Origin: Lumnitzera littorea
Lineage: Eukaryota > Streptophyta > Magnoliopsida > Myrtales > Combretaceae
DNA length: 64,000 nucleotides
NCBI GenBank assembly: GCA_024138015.1
Contig: JAMXBB010000011.1
Location: 74,986,199-75,050,198 of the forward strand
Reading direction: 5' to 3'
Part shown: one piece after another, positions 15,201-24,479 of the stretch
Layout of the letters: every line of letters begins with the position of its first letter
Position numbering within the stretch: position 1 is the first letter of the stretch
Notes under the pieces: model-generated
Told to the model about the DNA's origin: nothing
The model's input: only the letters and a program-made list of their open reading frames with translations
The model's database searches: none
Made by a program: the position numbers and the translations under genes

Positions 15201-18200
15201 CATCCCTCTTAAGGAGTGCCCTCTAGCATTGTCATAAGCTTCTATATGTTTTGGGAGAGTCAACATCACAACTAGTTTTGGTTTGTTGTAGCTATCATCA
15301 GGAGAGTGGTATTAGCTCTCGATTAGTTTACTCATGGGAGGCTAAAGCTGTCTTTAGAGAATACTTAATCCCACAAATAAACTACTCGTTAACACCACTC
15401 GCTATATAATACGCCCAAGTTAAATACTTCTACTTGCCCTCAAACTCTCGGACCATGACACCTAGCTTATTATGCAAAATAAACAAGTTGATGCTTATTT
15501 AAAGCCTTTTTATAGAGATTTCTTATTTGTTCCCCCATTTTCACATCTCCTATAAAGATGGCAATTAATCTCAGTATATTTAGTTTATTCGTGAAACACA
15601 GGATTTGATGTAATATGAAGAACAGTTTGATTATCATACTATAGGTTTGTTGGCATTGAGACTCTAAGCTTAACCACAGTCAATAGCTAATATGTCTGCA
15701 TCTCCTCACACGTAAATTGAGCCATAGCTTTATATTTTGATTCCACACTAGCTTTCGACACAACATTTTGTTTCTTATTCTTTCATGAAACCAGATTTCC
15801 ACTAAAGAAAACTTAATAACTAATAATGGATTTTCGAATGGTTTGGATCCTACCCAATTTGCATTGAAATACACTATATGAGAGTGCCATGGTTCTTATA
15901 CATTATACCTGATCCTAGAGCACCCTAATAAAATAAAAATTGACTCACAACAGTAATAGAATATGTAATATCAAAATGAGTTACCTTAACATGGTTCAAC
16001 TTTCCATCTAATCTCCTGTACTTCTTAGGATCATCAAATAAATCTCTATCCTTCATGAATTGCAGATTTGGTGGCATTGGAGTATTGCATGGTTTTGCCC
16101 CTAACTTTCTCCTCTCTATTAACAAATTTAGTTCATATTTCTGTTGAGATAAGAAAATACTTTTTTTGTTCCTTATCACTTCAAGTTCCCAAAAATACTT
16201 AAGAGACCCCAATTCCTTAATTTCAAAGATGATGTTCCTATATCATCACTTCTAGTAATAATAATGTCATCTATATTTACAACAAAAAGAATAATGCTGG
16301 ATGGAGAGAGTTTATAAAACATAGAACGATCATACCTACTCATGGTCATTTTAAACTTTTCAATTGCTTAACTAAATTTGCTAAACCAAGCTTAAGGATT
16401 CTGCTTCAAACCGTATAGTAAATTTCAACGATGACAAACTTTCTTATTCTTTTCTTAAGCAACAAACTCAAGTGGTTGCTCCATATAGACATCCTCCTAT
16501 AAATCACTATGTAAAAAGGCCAGTTTTTATATTTAACTGATGCAATGGCCAATTATGAGTAGCTGTCATAGACATGAATAAACGAATAGACATTAATTTA
16601 GCCATAGGTGAAAAAGTATTGAAATAATCCACACCATAAGTCTAAGTAAAGCTTGTTTAGCCCTTAGCAATAAGATGGGCTTTAAGTTGAGCAATAGATT
16701 CATTAAGATTGACTTTAAGTACAAACACCTGGTTACATCCGATAGCTTTTGTACTTGCAGGTAAATTGGCCAAATCCAAAATATAATTGGCATGTAAAGT
16801 AGTTATCTCCTTTATCATTGTTGTATGCCAAATAGGATCAGATAAGGTCTCATGAACCATTTTAGGGATGGATAAAGTATTAAGGGACGCAACAAAAGAA
16901 CATAAAGAAGATGTAAGTGATTATATGACACAAATGATGAAATGGGGTAAATGCATTGTTGTTTACTTCTACAAAGAGCAAGTGGAAGGTCAAGATCATT
17001 GTCTATCAAATCAGATTCTGAAGGAGAAACTAGTGCTAGACATGTGACGGGACGATTTTGATTCTTGGTGTACACATAGTGAATTGTTAGAGGAGATGGT
17101 GATGCTATAAATACAACATTCAGTGACTCAGGTTATGTGGTAAACCAATAAATTATCATTCTTCTCATTGCTATTAGTAGGTTCAAAAGAAGTAAGATAA
17201 ACAGGATGATTTTTCATAAAGTTGATAATAGCAGATACGAGAAATTTGATAAAACTAAGATAGTAACACAAATATTATAAATGAGATTATCTAAGTAAAC
17301 ACATTTTACAAATTTAGGATGTAACTTGGTGACATGAGGGTGGATATCCCAAAAAAAACATGTACTACCAAATATGCAAGGCTTAATAGGAAATAAAGAT
17401 TTTTTGAGAAAAAGGATGCTATAAGGAACCCACCTTTAAGAAGTGATGATGACATACATTTGATTAGAAACCAAGCTATCTGTCGAAAAGTGTTTAGAAA
17501 CATTAGTTTGAAATAGAAGTGTCTTAGTTATCTTAAGGTGTCTATTTTTTCTTTTAGTCACTATTTTGAGATGATGTAATAACACATGTAGACTGATGAA
17601 TAATGCCATGTTTGTTCATATAAGTTTTAAATACATCTGATAAATATTCTCTAGCATTATTACTTCCCAAAATTTGCATAGAAGTATTAAAATGAGTTTG
17701 AATTTCAACATAAAAGATAGTAAAATGGGAAAATAACTCAAAATGATTTTTCACTAAATAAAGCCAAGTCATTTGAGAAAAGTCATCATCAAAGTTAATA
17801 AAATAACGAAATCTAGTTTTGGATGCAAACAGACAAGGACCCTAAATATCTGAATACACTAACTCAAAAAGAGTACTAACTCTTTTATTAAAAGAGGAAT
17901 ATAAGATTGATACGACTCAATCTAAAGATGACATAATTTGAAATTGAGGATACAATTTCTTTAAGGCAAAGAGAAAGGATGTCTCAATTATCATTAAGCT
18001 TCAAAAGGAGATAAGGCACCTCACCAAGCAATGGGCTTATGAACATTCATGTGAGTTCATGCAACATAGAGACCTTCTCACATGATTTTTAGTAATAATT
18101 TTCGTAAAAAGATCTCAAAATAGACAATCATCAAGAAAGAAAGAGACATAGCAATTTAGGGCATAAGTAATCTTGCTTACAGAAATTAGGTTAAGAGAAA

Positions 18201-21200
18201 AATTTGTAGACTTAAGACAGATGGTAGAGGGAGTAATGGAGTAGGTTGAACATTGCTGGACCTAAGATTAGACGATGTGGAACCATTAGCTAAAGCGACA
18301 AGTGAAGAAGAGTTGTGTGGTTTAGAAGTGGTGAAAAGATTAAGATTACTTGTCATATGATCATTAGAACTTGAGTCAATGACCTATTATGAGGTAGATG
18401 AAACTAAGCACTTATCTAGATTACCTCATTTAGCGATGGTAGTGATAAGATAAGCTGAATTCTTCAATGTCTCCTGGTTTTGAAGAGTTAGCAAATTCAT
18501 CCATTGGTACATTATCTATTTGTTTAGAGGATGGACTAGGTGGAGTAGAACCGGCTACAATTTGAGCTAAGTGAGACTTTTGAGATTTGTTTACTAGTTT
18601 TCAATAGGTTTGCTTCGTGTGGCGACGCTCATGCTAGTAATAGCATTCAACCTCCCTCGGATCTTGACTTCGATTATTTCCTTTGTTATAATTTTGATAA
18701 GAGGACTTTGCAATCCTTGGTCCATTGTTGTGATTGATTAGAGCACTAAAGGTTGGAGTAGAAGTAGCGATAGAAATAGTTGTTTCTGTATGAAGAACTC
18801 TAGTGAATACCTCATCTAGAGAAGAAATGTCAATACTAGATAGATTATGAGATATAGCAATCTCAAATTGACGATTAAGTCCTGCTAAGAAACTCATAAT
18901 CACCATCTTCTCCTACTGTGATTGTTGTACTTTGATATTAATACTAAATAGTAATAAGATATTTAATTCTTTATATATCTTCTTGAAGTTCATAAAGTAT
19001 GCTTGAAAGGACTCATCATTTTGCTTAAAATGGTAAAATTCTTTACACACCTTAGACATATGAGAGAGATTGAAACAAAGAAGGAGATGAAAATTTAGAA
19101 CAATGCAAACATGCAAAACTTGGAGGAAAATATCAGAGAAACACTTGCTTTGAGCAAAAATGATTGATAGAAGAGGAAGATTTGTGGCCAACAGCATTGG
19201 AATGGGTGGTTGGAAGCTGAAAACCTTTCCTATACACCTAAACATGCCGAAAAGGTGGAAGAGTGGCATGAATCTTCAATTGGTGCATGAGGCTCCTGTG
19301 CTGATTGGATCGGTGTCAAATTTTGATGTACTCAAAACAAGGTGGCACACCTCTCTTAGACAATTGAGGGAAAAAAGGTCACTTGATAGGGGTGAACCAC
19401 ACAAGGAATATCTAGGGTTGCTTACTAGGCAATGCAAAAAATCAGGAAAAAAAAAAAATAGAAAGGTAGACAAGTTCTAATACCATGTAAAGTTGTGATG
19501 AATTTTCTCTAGAATTATTAATTCAATATTGTACAAGTTTATGTACACAAACTAGGATATAAGGAAGGAAAGAAAATAATACAATTTATTCATAATATAT
19601 ACATTCCTATTTTGTGACAACAACCTTATCAATGAGATTACCTCTTAGGTGAAGTTTGTGTGAGAGTTTAAAGACTAGTTCTCTCCTTAAAATGCCAGAA
19701 GGGAGGCTAAGCTTAGATATCAATACCTTACTCAAAAGAGTACGGTGAAGTAATACATATAAGAAGTTTAAGAGCTTATGTTGGCGATACTGAACTTCTA
19801 CCTTGGCAATACTCTTTTAATGTTTCTTAATGAATTAAGACCATGGTTAAAATTAGAATTGGAGGGACAAGGAGTGGAGAATATATCTAAAGTGATAGCC
19901 ATTGCGTGGAAATGAAGGTCTCCACTGGTAGTGAAGATATGGAGAAAGAGGAGACTAAGAGTAATGGATCTCCTAAGTCTACCAAAGAAGAAGGATAAGA
20001 TGAAGGAGAAAGTAGTAGAAAAGAAGAAAATCCGGGAATTGAAATGTTTCTACTGTGATGGGCTGCATTATGTCCGAGATTGCATGAAGAAAAATTGTTT
20101 GACTACTCTAATGGCCGAAGACAAGTTAGATGATGATGAGAAAGGTTAGCTCGGTACACCGTTTCTTTTATGCTATGAAGTCTCATGACTGTGGGAAGCT
20201 AAAGGGCTTAATGTATATAGAGGCCAAGTTGGCAAAAAAGAAATGAATTTAATGGTAGATTTGGAAACCTCGTATTTATTTGTCAAAGGATGCTGTAGAT
20301 AGACTTTGGGGTAGAGAGGGTTAAAACCTAACCAAAGAAAATGGACTTCAAAGAGGTATCAATGTTAGGAATTGCTAAAAATGTGGAGTTCAGTATTGGC
20401 AGCTAGCATAAGAGGGAAAATACAAAGGTTCCTATGCATAACTTAAAGTTTGTCATTGGTATATGGATTTCTCGAATAGGATTGATGCCATCATTGTTCC
20501 TTAATCCAACTATATTTGTTTGCTTAATGAGAAGTCCCAGTGTATTGTTTTAGTGACTTTGAAGATTGGTTGAGTTACAAAGTTCATTACAAAATGCAAA
20601 TTATAAGAGAGGATAGAATAAGTGAGTTGGCATCACTAAAGAGAGTAGAAAGTCCATCTTTAGTGGGGGTTACTTCAAAGGAAGTCTACAATCGAGCTTG
20701 ACAAAGATCAAACCGAGCAAAGTATTGAACTAGGTTGAAGTCTCAATGGAGAAGGATACATTGGGAAGTAACACATTTCACCAATAAGAGAGGGAGAACT
20801 ATTAGGGAATGTTAGCGCTATAAGAAGGAAGAGGATGTCAGTCGGGAATTTGGGCAAGAGGCAAAGAAGCATAGAGCTAACAAGTCCCAAGTGGATGATG
20901 CATTGGAGACGTCGCTAAATTGCGTAGGAGAGAATATCACAGATAAGTTTTGAAAGCTTTAACTTGCAGTTTAGCGGGAGCCCAATGACAATGGCTCTGT
21001 TAGTTGCAGTATAAGATTACAAATGGATGTATCAATTAAGGTAGTGGGTAAAATTTGATTGTAACTATTGGAGTTGATAGATCTTGGCTTTTCAAATGAG
21101 AAGGTGTAGTATATGAAGGGGTTTTGCCCTCTTTTGTAAATCATCCATTGATGAGTGAAATTATTATATTCTTTCTAGAGCTTTTCTCTCTAAAATTTTG

Positions 21201-24200
21201 GAGTATGTTGTAAGTTAGGCCTGACTTAGTATCTCTAGAGCATTTGGAGTGTTTAACTGCCACATGGGAGCACTCTTGAAGTAAACTTGCATGACACATG
21301 CATACGTTTGATAAGAAAGATGTGAAATTAGTTTCAAAGAAGGGGGTTGGCTGTATCTTAAGCTGTGCTATATAAGCATCAGAATGTGACACAAGACATA
21401 CATTTGAAGTTAAAGGCTAGTGCCTATCAACTTCATTCTCCTTCTAAGGCACAAATCCATCCTGTTTTCCATGTACCACAGTTAAAAACAGAAAAAAAGC
21501 ATTGAGAGCTCTCACTCTATTGTTTATACCTTGCCTTCCTTTATGGAATGTGAGTCTATTCCAATTGATTTGCCAAAGCACATTCTTGCTCAACATGTTT
21601 GTCAAATTCAGGGTATTGATGTTCCTAAATCTGGTGAGTGTGCTATGTGGATCGATGAAGTTGTGTTTTTTACTCAGTTTCCTGGGATTTGCCTTAAGAA
21701 AATGGCACTCAATTAAGGAAAGGGTATTGCCATAGTGGCTGATGAGTGGTCATGAGAGACTTATGCTTCCTATTACTTGTGTATAAGTTTGGAGATGCAA
21801 GGGAGTGTCCAGAGTGTGTGTTTAGTGCCAGCTGGACAATGCCAACCATAATAGATATTAGAAAAGTTTAGTTAACAGATAGAGGGAGTTAGACATCTGC
21901 TTACTATATATTAGCCTGAGAATGGTTGTAGATCTGGTGGGGACTAACTTCTGCATCAGAAGCTACAACTTTTCTAACCTTTCATCGTGGAAATCAATAA
22001 AGCTTGCTATTTTCTTCTCCTAGTCATAAAAAGTTTTATTCCAAGTTGATAAAGACTGCACTTATGTATTGCACCATGTTAAAAGATTGAGATTGGTCCA
22101 GTAGACCTGCTACGGTTGCCTCCTTTTGTTTTTTTGGCCAAGCTACAGTTATCTCTTTATTCGGGGCATAATTAATCTCATTGTCTCTGGTTGTTCTTTT
22201 TCCTGTGCTTTCTTTTTATTTTTTACTGAGGTCTGCAAGCTAACCTTCTAATAGAAGTCAAATGATTCATGGTTGTATCATCAGGTTACTGGTGGGCAAG
22301 CAATAGGATCTGGCAGGGCACTAAGAGATGCTGCTGCTCGTGCTAGGCAGGGTTGGCATTCTCACCGTTATGTTAATGATGAAGTCTGTGACCCACTAGT
22401 GTTAAATGTATGTATTCTATCCTACTTAATGAATCGATTTCATTGTTCTCCTCTCTACATTCCTTATCATTCCTTGGATATTTCATTGATGTCATTATTT
22501 TCATAACATGAATGAATTTCTCCTTTCAGGATGGAAAATCAAGTTTCTCCCCCAAGAGTGATAAGCAGTTAAGAGGTATGGTTTACCTTTTCACAATCAT
22601 TTTTGTGTACTGTATCAGTGATTTTTCAATCTGAATCTAAATCAATGTTTCAGGTAATTTAAAACGTAAGGGGCCATTTACTCCTGAGCATTCTGTCCAA
22701 GCTCGTCGAATGAAAGCATCAAAACCACAGTAAGACTGGTGGATCTTATTCTTAAGTTAGAGAAAACTTTTAAATCATTCTCCTAACAATGGAATTACCT
22801 TCCTTTGTTTAGAGTGAGATCATTAGTTGTTGATGTTGGACTACCAGCGGACTGGGTGAAGATAAATGTATATAAAATTGTAAGCACTTCAGTCAGTGGT
22901 TAACTTATTCTTAGATCAACTACTATCTATTCATAAATAACTTCTTAAGAATATGCATTTGGCAGAATGATTGCTTTGAGGTGTATGCTTTGGTTCCTGG
23001 GCTAATGCGAGAGGAAGTAAGTATAAGATTTTCTGCTACTGTGCTTCAAAGTGACTTAATTCAGTTTGTTTTTAAGATCTCCATTTGACTATAAACACTT
23101 TATCATAAATGGATCCATGATGCTGATGGATGATTGCCTTATATATCAGAACAGTTTAAAAAGTACATTGTTGAGCCATTCCCAGAGTTCAGGTTAATTG
23201 AACTCCCATTTCAACGAAGCAGGACAACAAAGGGACTTCTGAGATGGGAATTCTTTAAAACTATATGGATACATGGATATAATTTCTAACTGGAATGTGT
23301 TAGATAATAGAAGTAATCCAAAATAAGTGTCCAGGTTACGGAGAATCATGCTAGAGAGGGTCTGAAACAAAGTCCATAGTCCTATCATTACATATTATTG
23401 AATATGAATCAGTGGGTCCATCTGGAACTACTTTTTTTTCTTTCGGTGATAACATCTGGAACTACATCAAAAGAAGATTTTGTGTGGATTGGATTGGCCC
23501 TGTGTTGGTATGCATTTCTCGGAGTGCTTTTCTTATTCCATTCCTTATTGATGAAGCTTTTCTCTATGAGATTCAACCCTCAATATTCTGTTGGGCTACC
23601 TATACTTTGCATAGCAATTCAGGGTTTGCATTTTTTTCCTCTTTATCTCTCAGATACATGTGCAATCTGATCCAGCTGGTCATCTGATTATAACTGGTCA
23701 ACCAGAGCAACTGGACAATCCCTGGGGTATCACACCTTTCAAAAAGGTTTGTTAAAATCTTTTGTAGCAAGAAATTTGGTAGTCTCCAGATAAACTGTTT
23801 TCTTCTACATCATTTTTTAGGTAGAGGAAATGTTCTCTCTCTCTTTTTTTTGTCTGCATGTTTATATTGGTTTTTTAGGTGGTGTTTGGTTCAGATAGTT
23901 TTTAAGGGATTAGACTTGACAAAATATTTAATACCATATTTGTTTTGCAAAATAGGCATCATACTGAACAAAAACAACCTTAAGGAAAGGACAAAATCGG
24001 TTTACAGACCTCGTTAGTGGGGAAACCAAATCTTCCAGAAAAACTCTAAAGTAATCCTCTCATCTTTTAAAGAGCGTTTGCAAAATGCGGCACAAGGTTT
24101 TTTTCTATGCAATAGTCCTTGTACTATCCTTCTTGTGTCGTACTGTCCTCGTTACTAAGTGCTATGTTGGTTGTAATAAACTCAACATCGGAAGTGATCA

Positions 24201-24479
24201 CGCATAAGCACTTGTTTATGTATCCAAGTGCCTTTTAAATTGTCATAAGAAGGGTCAAAATCAAATTCCAGGTAGAAATTCTTTGTGGACTATAGAGGAA
24301 GTGACAATCTTGTTAGTAGCTAAAATTTTGTCGATCCTATTTACCCTGAAAGGTTTTTGTGGTTTTACTTTCAGGTTGTCAGCTTACCTACGAGAATTGA
24401 TCCTCATCAGACAACAGCCGTGGTCACCCTCAACGGTCAGTTATTTGTGCGCGTTCCAGTTGATCAGACGGATCTTTAG
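131..24479 (+). CDS. ARID5: ARID5/ARID6-type ARID + alpha-crystallin domain protein, C-terminal 216 residues, spliced (5' part outside window)
   Basis: Plant nuclear protein with an AT-rich interaction (ARID/BRIGHT) DNA-binding domain followed by an HSP20-like alpha-crystallin domain. Eight exons can be joined in frame with GT-AG borders: 131-220, 22285-22407, 22530-22575, 22654-22729, 22813-22879, 22966-23016, 23654-23746 and 24375-24479 (stop TAG). The first visible exon encodes SLLEYEKHRMRCGELPF, the tail of the ARID domain. Then come the family motif RRDAAARARQGWHS-like (here LRDAAARARQGWHSHR), a basic linker, and VDVGLPADWVKINV, QSDPAGHLIITGQPEQ, NPWGITPFKK and RIDPHQTTAVVTLNGQLFVR, which are diagnostic of Arabidopsis ARID3/5/6. 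Remembered similarity is closest to ARID5/ARID6. The family probably acts in chromatin or transcription complexes. All visible splice sites and frames are intact, so the gene looks functional despite a 22-kb intron. Upstream exons with most of the ARID domain lie before base 1. The exact orthologue number is inference. Confidence 0.9.
221..1189 (+). other. Intron start: unassigned sequence with small ORF and A17 tract
   Basis: Holds an open frame at 298-510 (70 codons, starting MNAKSDRPSVYEPG) that matches no family recognised here and is not expected in ARID proteins. Frames after it are broken. A run of 17 A at about 1169-1185 could be a retroposition tail, but no target-site duplication was identified. 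No function is claimed. Confidence 0.35.
1190..3720 (+). mobile_element. LINE (non-LTR retrotransposon) relic: reverse transcriptase and zf-RVT fragment
   Basis: Plus-strand remnants of a plant L1-type ORF2 can be read across several frameshifts and stops. They are an entry motif (VDEIKALAVQHFKALL), RT motifs LGPDGYGANFF and DFRPIAC, a divergent palm motif with KAYDNV, and near the 3' end a zinc-binding RT domain (WGIIETNFCFLCRREEENRD, then LTYSFAKDLW). The usual 5' ORF1 and endonuclease are absent, consistent with 5' truncation. The catalytic FADD-type motif is only seen degraded (about 2215-2235). The element is dead. Its ends are approximate and no clear target duplication was found. Confidence 0.75.
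3721..4247. other. Intronic spacer with C-rich tract
   Basis: Between the LINE relic and the first Copia. It contains a strongly C-biased, CACC-type tract at about 3793-3855 with a long run of C, unlike the AT-rich surroundings. Nothing else is recognised. The last five bases (CTAAG, 4243-4247) are the left target-site duplication of the Copia element. Confidence 0.5.
4248..4495 (-). repeat. Copia-1 3' LTR
   Basis: Starts TGTTGGAATATG and ends CTACA. It pairs with 8119-8366 at high identity and is preceded by the CTAAG duplication. Confidence 0.88.
6524..7033 (-). pseudogene. Copia integrase fragment
   Basis: A 169-codon open stretch of the Copia-1 polyprotein covers the integrase catalytic core. 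ILHIDNGKKYFSNELGQYLS corresponds to the D-containing strand (normally SDNGTEF), followed by SSCSYAPQQNRIEKHKNRHL, equivalent to the conserved PQQNGVAERKNRH region, with the catalytic E region altered. It is bounded by stops and is a relic of one polyprotein, not an independent gene. Confidence 0.8.
7587..7961 (-). pseudogene. Copia gag-protease fragment
   Basis: A 124-codon stretch from the gag C-terminal spacer into protease. KDTWIINTRASNYMCNLKY aligns with the family pattern W(I/L)IDTGASxHM. The catalytic Asp and Gly are replaced (NTRAS), which would abolish protease activity. It lies upstream of the integrase fragment in the same element. Confidence 0.78.
8107..8118 (-). promoter_or_regulatory. 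Copia-1 primer-binding site
   Basis: The plus strand reads GCTTTGATACTA directly before the LTR TGTTGG. The reverse complement is close to the plant initiator-tRNA-Met primer site TGGTATCAGAGC, with a few substitutions. It fixes the element's orientation. Confidence 0.7.
8119..8366 (-). repeat. Copia-1 5' LTR
   Basis: Starts TGTTGGAATATG. Its end is mutated to CCTATG (CA lost), but it is followed immediately by the matching CTAAG duplication at 8367-8371. Confidence 0.86.
8378..8684 (+). repeat. Chromovirus-like Gypsy 5' LTR
   Basis: Starts TGTAACAGTGGC and ends GTTGTAACA. It pairs with 21727-22030. It begins only 7 bases after the Copia-1 duplication, so the two elements are practically abutting. 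Confidence 0.8.
9110..9546 (+). pseudogene. Gypsy gag relic
   Basis: Decayed retrotransposon gag: VGWITHVE, YFDVHGIMPEVKE, LAFICMDGHAVH and YKQLAAIYQEV read in one frame with scattered stops. An intact 64-codon tail (9352-9546) runs NCNYYMDEFGLLLTEIPFEQ to ARARLSLDIENAL. It matches the Retrotrans_gag core of plant chromoviruses and belongs to the 8378-22030 element. Confidence 0.75.
12716..13139 (+). repeat. gag-PR Gypsy 5' LTR
   Basis: Starts TGTCATGAAC and is followed closely by a TGGTATTGGAA primer-site-like motif. It aligns with 20935-21296 but is about 60 bases longer because of an internal length difference. Confidence 0.7.
13963..14120 (-). repeat. Copia-2 3' LTR
   Basis: About 158 bases, homologous to 19486-19619. 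The polypurine tract lies immediately inside (14121 onward on the plus strand, as its complement). Confidence 0.7.
14159..15460 (-). mobile_element. TRIM (terminal-repeat retrotransposon in miniature) inside Copia-2
   Basis: Two direct repeats of about 395 bases at 14159-14555 and 15066-15460 start TGTTACGGG / TGTTACAGA, separated by about 510 bases. The plus strand GCTCTAATACCA at 15052-15063, two bases from the right repeat, is a near-perfect complement of the initiator-tRNA-Met primer site, so the element is on the minus strand. Flanks are CCTTG (14154-14158) and CCTAG (15461-15465), a 4/5 duplication. The internal part has no polyprotein. A 138-codon ORF across it (14600-15016) has no recognisable domain and is regarded as chance. 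TRIMs are non-autonomous and use enzymes of full elements. Confidence 0.82.
15052..15063 (-). promoter_or_regulatory. TRIM primer-binding site
   Basis: GCTCTAATACCA on the plus strand, complement of TGGTATTAGAGC. Only one base differs from the consensus TGGTATCAGAGC. Confidence 0.78.
15925..16212 (-). pseudogene. Copia reverse transcriptase C-terminal fragment
   Basis: A 95-codon open stretch with the conserved order GSLKYF, IFLSQQKYELNLL, KPCNTPM, YRRLDGKLNHVKVTHFDITYS and VVSQF, the RT-RNase H connection of Copia polyproteins. Usual residues are changed in places (LGIEV to WELEV). Part of Copia-2. Confidence 0.8.
17554..17772 (-). pseudogene. Copia integrase fragment
   Basis: A 72-codon stretch: MTWLYLVKNHFELFSHF, then GSNNAREYLSDVFKTYM (second catalytic Asp region, normally SDNGxE, here SNNA) and HGIIHQSTCVITSSQNS. 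It is the integrase core of Copia-2 with an altered catalytic position. Confidence 0.8.
18634..19269 (-). pseudogene. Copia gag relic
   Basis: Two adjoining frames (19269-18913 and 18906-18634) separated by one stop. KEFYHFKQNDESFQAYFMNF and MSFLAGLNRQFEIAISHNLS with SLDEVFTRVLHTE are the UBN2-type gag pattern of Copia elements. A cysteine pair near the end (VECYY) is where the zinc knuckle would start. Confidence 0.7.
19474..19485 (-). promoter_or_regulatory. Copia-2 primer-binding site
   Basis: The plus strand GTTCTAATACCA is the complement of TGGTATTAGAAC, a one- or two-base variant of the initiator-tRNA-Met primer site, directly adjoining the LTR. Confidence 0.72.
19486..19619 (-). repeat. 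Copia-2 5' LTR
   Basis: About 134 bases, starting TGTAAAGTTGTGATG directly after the primer-binding site complement. The outer edge is uncertain by a few bases and no convincing target duplication was seen. Confidence 0.7.
19931..20149 (+). pseudogene. gag C-terminus with CCHC zinc knuckle
   Basis: A 72-codon open stretch, very Lys-rich, then RELKCFYCDGLHYVRDCMKK. The spacing C-x2-C-x4-H-x4-C is that of a retroviral-type zinc knuckle (nucleocapsid). LxTLMAEDKLDD-type text follows, as between gag and protease in plant Gypsy elements. It is the 3' half of the gag whose 5' half lies at 13620-13810, separated by the Copia-2 insertion. Confidence 0.8.
20935..21296 (+). repeat. gag-PR Gypsy 3' LTR
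   Basis: Homologous to 12716-13139 and ends CATGACA. The host Gypsy reading frame resumes right after it, confirming this is the element's right edge. The start is mutated (TATCACAG). Confidence 0.68.
21727..22030 (+). repeat. Chromovirus-like Gypsy 3' LTR
   Basis: Homologous to 8378-8684 throughout (shared GTGCCAGCTGGA and TTCTGCATCAGAAG). Preceded by a polypurine tract at about 21713-21724. The first bases have diverged from TGTAACA. Confidence 0.78.
22285..23016 (+). CDS. ARID5: ARID gene exons: basic linker and first part of alpha-crystallin domain
   Basis: Five exons: 22285-22407, 22530-22575, 22654-22729, 22813-22879 and 22966-23016, with introns of 78-122 bases. They encode VTGGQAIGSGRALRDAAARA, a histidine/arginine-rich stretch, a Lys/Arg-rich linker (NLKRKGPF and QARRMKASKPQ, a plausible nuclear localisation signal), then VDVGLPADWVKINVYKI and NDCFEVYALVPGLMREE, the first strands of the alpha-crystallin domain. 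Phases join without a stop, including one codon split G/GT and one split CA/A. The compact introns contrast sharply with the giant one just upstream. Confidence 0.88.
23654..24479 (+). CDS. ARID5: ARID gene exons: rest of alpha-crystallin domain and stop
   Basis: Exon 23654-23746 (31 residues, IHVQSDPAGHLIITGQPEQ onward to ITPFKK) and terminal exon 24375-24479 (VVSLPTRIDPHQ...VPVDQTDL, stop TAG at 24477). The C-terminus falls within a few residues of where Arabidopsis homologues end. The 637-637-base-class intron upstream of the terminal exon (about 628 bases) contains TTTGGTT-type repeat-like DNA near 23880. The terminal exon, its preceding about 240 bases and the 3' UTR recur as a diverged copy at 56905-57930. 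Confidence 0.88.

Larger units (their letters stand above)
13963..19619 (-). mobile_element. Ty1/Copia element 2, minus orientation, inserted in the gag of the gag-PR Gypsy and carrying a TRIM
   Basis: Short LTRs at 13963-14120 and 19486-19619 share GATTCAATATTATAC / AATTCAATATTGTAC and end CATTCCTA... The primer-binding site (GTTCTAATACCA, 19474-19485) abuts the right LTR, and a polypurine tract (complement of CTCCCTTAAG) abuts the left. Minus-strand frames follow Copia order: gag (19269-18634), integrase (17772-17554), RT start (16860-16657, KAIGCNQVFVLKVN ... QLKAHLIAKG), RT end (16212-15925, GSLKYFWELEVIR, PCNTPM, YRRLDGKLNHVKVT) and RNase H (15874-15680). Every domain is broken by stops, so the element is inactive. 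Confidence 0.85.
12716..21296 (+). mobile_element. Gypsy-type element with gag-protease only, nested in the chromovirus-like element and itself interrupted
   Basis: LTRs at 12716-13139 and about 20935-21296 share ATGAGAAGG, CTTTCTCTCTA-type pyrimidine runs and a GAGTGT...GCACTCTTGA-like tail. Ends are TGTCATG and CATGACA, an inverted pair. A TGGTATTGGAA primer-site-like sequence follows the left LTR (about 13142). Gag starts after it (LDVPKLKYFEE, DNFLWRDEQTLSAM, ALYLRDAMRVLWRRR, 13620-13810). After a Copia insertion it resumes at about 19730 and ends with a CCHC knuckle (CFYCDGLHYVRDC, 20046-20085) and a degraded protease plus RIDAIIVPxSNYICLLN-type segment. No RT, RNase H or integrase is visible, so it probably was mobilised in trans. 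Confidence 0.78.
8378..22030 (+). mobile_element. Ty3/Gypsy chromovirus-like element, interrupted by a nested insertion at about 12716-21296
   Basis: LTRs of about 305 bp at 8378-8684 and about 21727-22030 share TGCATCAGAAG and a TTGCTATTTTCTT / TTCACTATTTTCTT end. The left part carries decayed gag (9110-9546, with GWITHVE, PEVKE and DEFGLLLTEIPFEQIVGYF), RT (10640-11310, GPYRYSHNDEMERLVEEML), RNase H (11380-11640, YLLGRKFIVKTDQKS) and integrase (11930-12600, YHPRFEGQTQVLNSF). After the nested insertion the frame resumes at about 21300 with SAYQLHSPSKAQIHPVFHVP, the conserved post-integrase segment, and a short chromodomain-like tail. A polypurine tract (AAGGAAAGGG) precedes the right LTR. 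Many stops: inactive. Confidence 0.85.
221..22284 (+). other. 22,064-bp ARID intron filled with nested transposable elements
   Basis: Lies between donor GTAAAT at 221 and acceptor ATCAG ending at 22284, both with flanking coding phase 0. It contains, in order, unassigned sequence with a 70-codon ORF (298-510), an A17 tract, a LINE relic, a complete Copia (4248-8366) and a Gypsy/Gypsy/Copia/TRIM nest (8378-22030). Transposon-free intron sequence is only about 1.5-2 kb, suggesting the ancestral intron was of ordinary size. Confidence 0.85.
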
